Source of the DNA: Glomus cerebriforme
Taxonomy: Eukaryota > Glomeromycota > Glomeromycetes > Glomerales > Glomeraceae
DNA: 11,669 nucleotides
Direction: 5' to 3'
NCBI GenBank assembly: GCA_003550305.1
Contig: QKYT01000561.1
Coordinates: forward strand, 4,185 to 15,853
The notes beneath the pieces are model-generated. The model saw only the letters and a program-made list of their open reading frames with translations, had not been told where the DNA came from and did no database searches. Numbering within the stretch: position 1 is the first letter of the stretch; each line of letters starts with the position of its first letter. Positions 7,655-11,669 of this stretch are shown here, piece by piece. Made by a program: the position numbers and the translations under genes.

Positions 7655-10494
7655 TAATATATTGCTAAAGATGAAGGTGAAACTTCTCATTCAAACATAC
7701 CATATAAAGAAACCGGTCTTTGGGATGATTTACCAATCAATGAACCTGATCTTTGGAATGATGATTTACTAACTGAGGATCAGATAATAAGTTCATGATA
7801 ACTATCATATTGAAAATAATTTAATACTAATTAGATTTTTGACATTAAATAATAAGCAGAATAAAGATATTGAACTGATGATAATAGAACAAGACGTAGA
7901 AATACCCGTAAAAAAAGATAGGAAAAGTGAAAAAGGTGACAAAACAGACAAAGAAATTGATAATGACTTGACATTTTTGTTATCTATTGATCCTGAAGAT
8001 TTTTATGAGACCACATTAGCTAATGCCATAACAGACAAAATGTATCCACCAAATACTAAATGGTCCTAATAATATTTACCAAAAATTTATGGAAATCATT
8101 ACAGAATACCAATTATCAAATTCTTGTGGTGACAGAATAATTAAGTTGATCAATAATAGTCAAAATTCCACTGATAAAAATCTATTACCAAAAAGCATCA
8201 AGAAAGGTCATAAATTCCTTGGTGTTAACAAATTTCCTTTTATGAAATTCAAAACAGTTCCCATCACAAATTTCCAGGATATAGATTATAATTTTTATTA
8301 TCAACTGATAATTTACGGAATTAAGGTTTTACTTCTTCAGCTCAATATTAATAAGAAATTTGTTTTTCGATATCAAGATAACAATACATCAATTTACAGT
8401 GAACAATTTGAAAGTGAATGGTGAAAAATAACAGAAAACCCCATTCTTATCGACAATGATTTATTATCAATTATTATCTATGCTGATACAACTATGTACG
8501 ATCATCTTGAAAAAACATCAGAACATCCAATTTATATTTCACTAGATAACATTCCAAGTTGGCTGCGAAATAAACCTAATGCTAAAATCTTTGTTGGTTA
8601 TCTCCCAAAAATAAAAGCAAAGAATAATACGATAAGAAATTCTAAAGAATTTTAAAAATTGCAGGAATAAGTTTTTCAGAGATGTCTTCGAATACTATTA
8701 TCACTGATATTGAATCAAAATGTTATGTATTTTGTTGTAAAAAATGAAATACATTTATTTACCCCAAAAATATTGGTCATTCTCGCTGATATGATAGAAG
8801 CAGTGACATTTACTGCTACATATCTGCCATTGACTTTCAAATGACCTTATAGTTTTGCTTAATAAGCAATGAAGATTTCAATAATATGATATTAACTTAT
8901 ATTGATTTATGAACTCCAGAAAAAATGAAAGAAGTCATTGATATAAATCAAGCCAAAGAACTTTCAATTTATACAGATTTTAATTTTTTTTGAAAATTTG
9001 ATGATTTTAACATTTATTAAGCAACCGTTCCAGATCGAATGCACATGCTTGATCTTGACATCACAAAGTATCTTTTGGAATTTACTCATGAATATTTACA
9101 ATAAAAAGTTGATGCTAAAGCAGTTAAGGAGATGGATTACAGATTAAGTGAAATTTTATGCTATCCAGGCTTAATAATTTTGAAGAACGGCTTGGAAAAT
9201 GTTTTGAAATTCATCGCCAATGATTATCACAATATAATGAAAGTAATTATATTCATTATAGATAATTTATACAAAAATTATAAAGAAAAAGGAATTCCAT
9301 GCAGAAGATTATGTAGCATGTTTTGCTTTTATTTAAAGATGTATATGAAGTTGTGTCAGGAATCATTTACGGATATGGAATTGGCAGAATTGCAGATAAA
9401 TATAATTAAAATCTTTAACGTTTAATTTTAGTCAGTCAAATATCAATAAACATATCGATAAACTTTTTTGTTTACTAGACATATATAACTGAATTCTGTC
9501 AAGAATTTGTGATAATATTTTATGAATATTCACCAAGTCACTGCAAAATTCCTAAACTTCACGTACTTCGCTATCATGTAATTCTATCAATTTGCCATTA
9601 TGGTTCAGTAAATGGTATATTTACGAAAACTTACAAAACATTACATAAAAGTAATGTTAAGAATCTGTATCGAATGACAAACAAAAAGAATTATATTCTG
9701 CAGCAGATGTTAAATATGGTATGCTATATAATTTACTATTTATATCTACTTTTATCATTATCGATATTAATTGTTAAAAATTCAATTAATATAATAAGTA
9801 TGGCATCAATATTTGGCCTCTAAGCAAACATTAATAGGATATTAGTAGGATCTAAAACTAGAAGATCTGATGGCTTTAGAAATCTTCTATGAAAATTAAA
9901 TGTTAGTGAGATTGAATCAAAAGTTTCTCAAATAAAGCAAAATAACGATATCTATCGTCTATATAAAAAAGGTTTTGATAATCTTCGTGCAGATTTTGAA
10001 GAATTTTTAACCAAAAATAATATAACTTATGATGATAAATCTGGATATTTCAAGATATATTCAACTGAAGTATAGTCATTGAATCGACCGATATCATTCG
10101 AATAGCAGAAAATTTTTATGGTAATGAGTAGTTTAGTAACGTAATCATTTCTTTCAAAGAAGACAATTGGTATGGAAAGGTACTATATATTGATATATAT
10201 TTTATGATTTTTATTAATAAAGATTTTTCTGTAAGTTATACAATATTTAACATCATTAACTTAATTTTTTAGGCACTTTTATTATTGGAATTTTTCACTA
10301 AAAAAGATAAAGATCTGATAAATTTCATTTTATTATGATAATATAATGATATCGATGAAATGTATGGATGTCCAAGACTTTGGCTAACTGATTAATATAC
10401 ATGCATCTATTTAGATTCAGTAAATATGACAGTTCACATTATACTAAGAAGAAATTGTGAAAATGAATATTTCATTAATAGATATATTTTTTAA
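7577..10494 (+). pseudogene. Plavaka-type transposase, N-terminal zinc finger, broken
   Basis: A reading in four main frames recovers nearly the full protein. From ATG 7577 come a decayed C2H2 finger (see its own entry) and an acidic stretch, DLPINEPDLWNDD. Frame 3 at 7830-8066 has DPEDFYETTLANAI and PPNTKW. A +1 shift at about 8065 leads to YQKFMEIITEYQLSNSCGD, HPIYISLDNIPSWLRNKP (8524-8577) and IFVGYLP, the most diagnostic Plavaka block. A shift near 8855 leads to VPDRMHMLDLDITKYL (9027-9074), YRLSEILCYPG and LCSMFCFYLKMYMKL. A gap or intron follows, then SPSHCKIPKLHVLRYHV and NLYRMTNKKNY (9530-9710). Probable introns are 9719-9837 and 10180-10272. The C-terminal block ends YNDIDEMYGCP, VHIILRR, NEYFINRYIF and TAA 10492-10494. 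More than a dozen premature stops are present. This is a cut-and-paste transposase with an RNase H-like fold, acting in the nucleus. The family assignment is by memory of its motifs. Confidence 0.85.
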
Positions 10495-10695
10495 AACATA
10501 TTCAATAAATAACTGCATTGTCAATTATTATTGTAATAATATTCAATAAATAACTTATCATTGTGATAATATTCAATAAATAACTGCATCATCAACTAAC
10601 CTCATGATTAATTTCAATTCAGATAAATATTATTATAATATCACAGATATTTATCGATATTTATCTGAATACATTAATTATTGATATTTTTATTA
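10495..10695. repeat. Right subterminal AT repeats (ATATTCAATAAATAACT-type)
   Basis: ATATTCAATAAATAACT occurs three times (about 10499, 10540 and 10570), spaced roughly 30-40 bp, followed by ATTTATCGATATTTATC palindromic sequence near 10650-10665. This mirrors the AT-rich subterminal array at the left end. No gene was seen. Confidence 0.6.
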
Positions 10696-10785
10696 TGATA
10701 AATAATGATAAAGAGATATATATCATTATATATCTCCCAAAAAAATTTCCTGATGTATACTATATCATCCCAAATACAATTAGCT
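10696..10785 (-). repeat. Right terminal inverted repeat of the Plavaka-like element
   Basis: Reverse complement of the left repeat with minor changes and an extra TTTGGGATGA-like segment. It ends AATTAGCT at 10785. Nine bases beyond its end, a LINE frame on the minus strand resumes. Confidence 0.85.
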
Positions 10786-10793
10786 TTTTGTTA

Positions 10794-11183
10794 ATCAATT
10801 TCTACTAGATAATTATTGATTGCTTATGCAGTTTGCCTGAAAGATAAAATATCATCAACTTTCTGTTAGTATTTCTATCATATATCAGTTGAAATTTTTC
10901 TGTATTGGTAAACCTTTTGTTTCTCTTTAGAATATTTATAAAATACAAACTGTAAGCTAAAGATAATATAAAAAATAAAATTAATATGTACCTTATTAAT
11001 AGTATAATCTAAATCAGAAATATCTAATGAGAAAGTAATAGTTGAATCAATAAGCAAATCTGTAAATAGATATAAAAGCCAAATATAATCAATTTTCATA
11101 GTAGAGTCCTCATAAAAATATGTAAATTTTTCTTTATTTAGATGAAGCTCTTTATAAGAATTAATAAAGTTTAGTTCATTAAA
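10794..11183 (-). pseudogene. LINE endonuclease C-terminal part, broken by the Plavaka-like element
   Basis: On the minus strand from 11183: FNELNFINSYKELH, then FTYFYEDSTMKIDYIW (11126-11079), then DISDLDYTI (about 11024-10998) and KEKQKVYQYRK. This order (L.dsYr.lhp, fTw, s.rIDYIW, sDH..v) is that of the C-terminal half of apurinic-type endonucleases of LINE ORF2 proteins. The catalytic His of the SDH motif has become Tyr (TAT at 11006-11004, one transition from CAT). After a TGA at 10880-10878, the same frame continues through QKVDDILSFRQTA and NNYLVEID to 10794, with further stops. The Plavaka-like terminus follows at 10785. I infer this is the 5' part of the LINE whose RT lies at 1141-2170. 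The endonuclease N-terminal half is absent; the frame is cut at 11184 by the minisatellite block. Confidence 0.75.
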
Positions 11184-11187
11184 GGGG

Positions 11188-11495
11188 TGCCGTCCAAAAT
11201 CCCGAAACTCAAAATCCCGACAGGCCAAAATCCCGAAACTCAAAATCCTGAAATCCAAAATCCCGACAGGGTCAAAATCCTGACAGGGTCGAAATCCCGA
11301 TAGGTCAAAATCCCGACAGGTACGAAATCCCGACAGATCACTGGATGACAATTTACAAAATTTCAAAATATAAAATTTAATTTTAGATTTTTTAATTATA
11401 TTAAAATATATAGTTTATTTCTATTTTTATTTATTGTATATATATTAGATTTAATAATTGGATGTACATATGTAAATATGAAAGAAAGGACGGCA
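11188..11495. mobile_element. Possible short element bounded by TGCCGTCC / GGACGGCA
   Basis: TGCCGTCC at 11188-11195 and its exact reverse complement at 11488-11495 enclose 308 bp that hold the minisatellite plus AT-rich DNA. The LINE endonuclease frame stops exactly at the left edge, which fits an insertion. The inverted repeat is only 8 bp and no clear target duplication was found, so this is a weak call. Confidence 0.35.
11191..11340. repeat. CCCGAC minisatellite, nine units of 14-17 bp
   Basis: Nine tandem units close to (A/G)AAATCCCGACAGGTC, alternating with AAAATCCCGAAACTC-type variants. It is the most GC-rich block in the window. Read on the minus strand it gives repetitive FRDF/LSGF-type peptide, which I regard as accidental translation. 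Similar TCCCGAC repeats are, to my memory, widespread in Rhizophagus genomes. Confidence 0.85.
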
Positions 11496-11669
11496 TATAT
11501 GATTGAATTAATAAAAGCTACTTGATTTTGTTTGCCGATCACATTCGTTGTCAATGATCTTACTTAAATTTACACTAATAAATTCTTTATTTTTATATAT
11601 TTTATACTTTATTCACTTTAAAATAAAAATAAAATAAAAACAAATGCTGATATATATTTATTATTTGTA
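11496..11669. other. AT-rich right flank, no gene seen
   Basis: No frame on either strand reads as the missing N-terminal half of the LINE endonuclease or any other protein I recognise. Confidence 0.4.

Larger units (their letters stand above)
2968..10785 (+). mobile_element. Plavaka-like DNA transposon, two divergent genes, degraded
   Basis: A 7.8-kb unit bounded by imperfect terminal inverted repeats, with AT-rich subterminal repeats inside both ends. It holds a rightward Plavaka-type transposase and a leftward unrecognised gene, diverging from about 7200-7576. LINE pieces in the same orientation flank it on both sides, endonuclease on the right and RT on the left, which fits insertion into a LINE. 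Without the hAT insertion (1239 bp plus one 8-bp target copy) and one copy of the 264-bp duplication, its length would be about 6.3 kb. I found no target-site duplication, so the exact ends are uncertain by about 50 bp. The orientation given is that of the transposase. Confidence 0.75.

Noticed and set aside
9384..9490. Intron in the transposase between the LCSMFCFYL and SPSHCKIPKL blocks
   Set aside because: Family spacing suggests something is lost or spliced here, but no donor and acceptor pair joins the two frames convincingly.
2968..10785. Clear target-site duplication of the Plavaka-like element
   Set aside because: Sequences just outside AGCTAATTGTA and its partner do not match, so no duplication is claimed.
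10878..11366. 162-codon minus-strand open frame as one gene
   Set aside because: Its first 60 codons are translated minisatellite. Only the part from 11183 downward resembles a protein, the LINE endonuclease.

Overview
This looks like a piece of a very AT-rich fungal genome, most probably an arbuscular mycorrhizal fungus (Glomeromycotina, Rhizophagus-like). The reasons are the base composition, a Plavaka-type transposase, short GT..AG introns, LINE and Tc1/mariner remnants, and a TCCCGAC-type minisatellite of a kind I associate with those genomes. That assignment is from memory and was not tested. I find no intact host gene, no RNA gene and nothing prokaryotic. The window is a nest of decayed transposons, and most long open frames in it are antisense shadows or chance frames.

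Layout. 1-405: AT-rich DNA with an array of TATTAC-centred repeats. 406-1138: the N-terminal half of a Tc1/mariner transposase on the minus strand, ending at a Tc1-like terminus and a TA at 1139-1140. 1141-2740: reverse transcriptase and pre-RT linker of a non-LTR retrotransposon (LINE), minus strand. 2968-10785: a 7.8-kb Plavaka-like DNA transposon bounded by imperfect terminal inverted repeats of 78 and 90 bp. 10794-11183: the C-terminal part of an apurinic-type endonuclease, minus strand, which I read as the 5' part of the same LINE. 11188-11495: a block holding a nine-unit CCCGAC minisatellite.

Inside the Plavaka-like element, two dead genes diverge from an AT-rich centre (about 7200-7576). 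Rightward lies the Plavaka transposase (7577-10494), which starts with a decayed C2H2 zinc finger. Leftward lies an unrecognised spliced gene (about 7011 to 3804) with a coiled-coil start, 17-residue repeats, an unassigned globular domain and an acidic tail. That second gene was later split by a 1239-bp hAT-like foldback element (5163-6401, with 8-bp target duplication GTCTGACC) and contains a near-identical 264-bp tandem duplication (4211-4738) that may be an assembly artefact.

Inferred order of events: the LINE is oldest. The Plavaka-like element then landed between its endonuclease and RT, and a Tc1-like element landed in the RT 3' region. The hAT foldback later landed inside the Plavaka-like element. 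Nothing here appears able to encode a working protein now. The parts most worth follow-up are the two-gene Plavaka-like unit with its unknown partner gene, and the three-hairpin structure of the hAT foldback.
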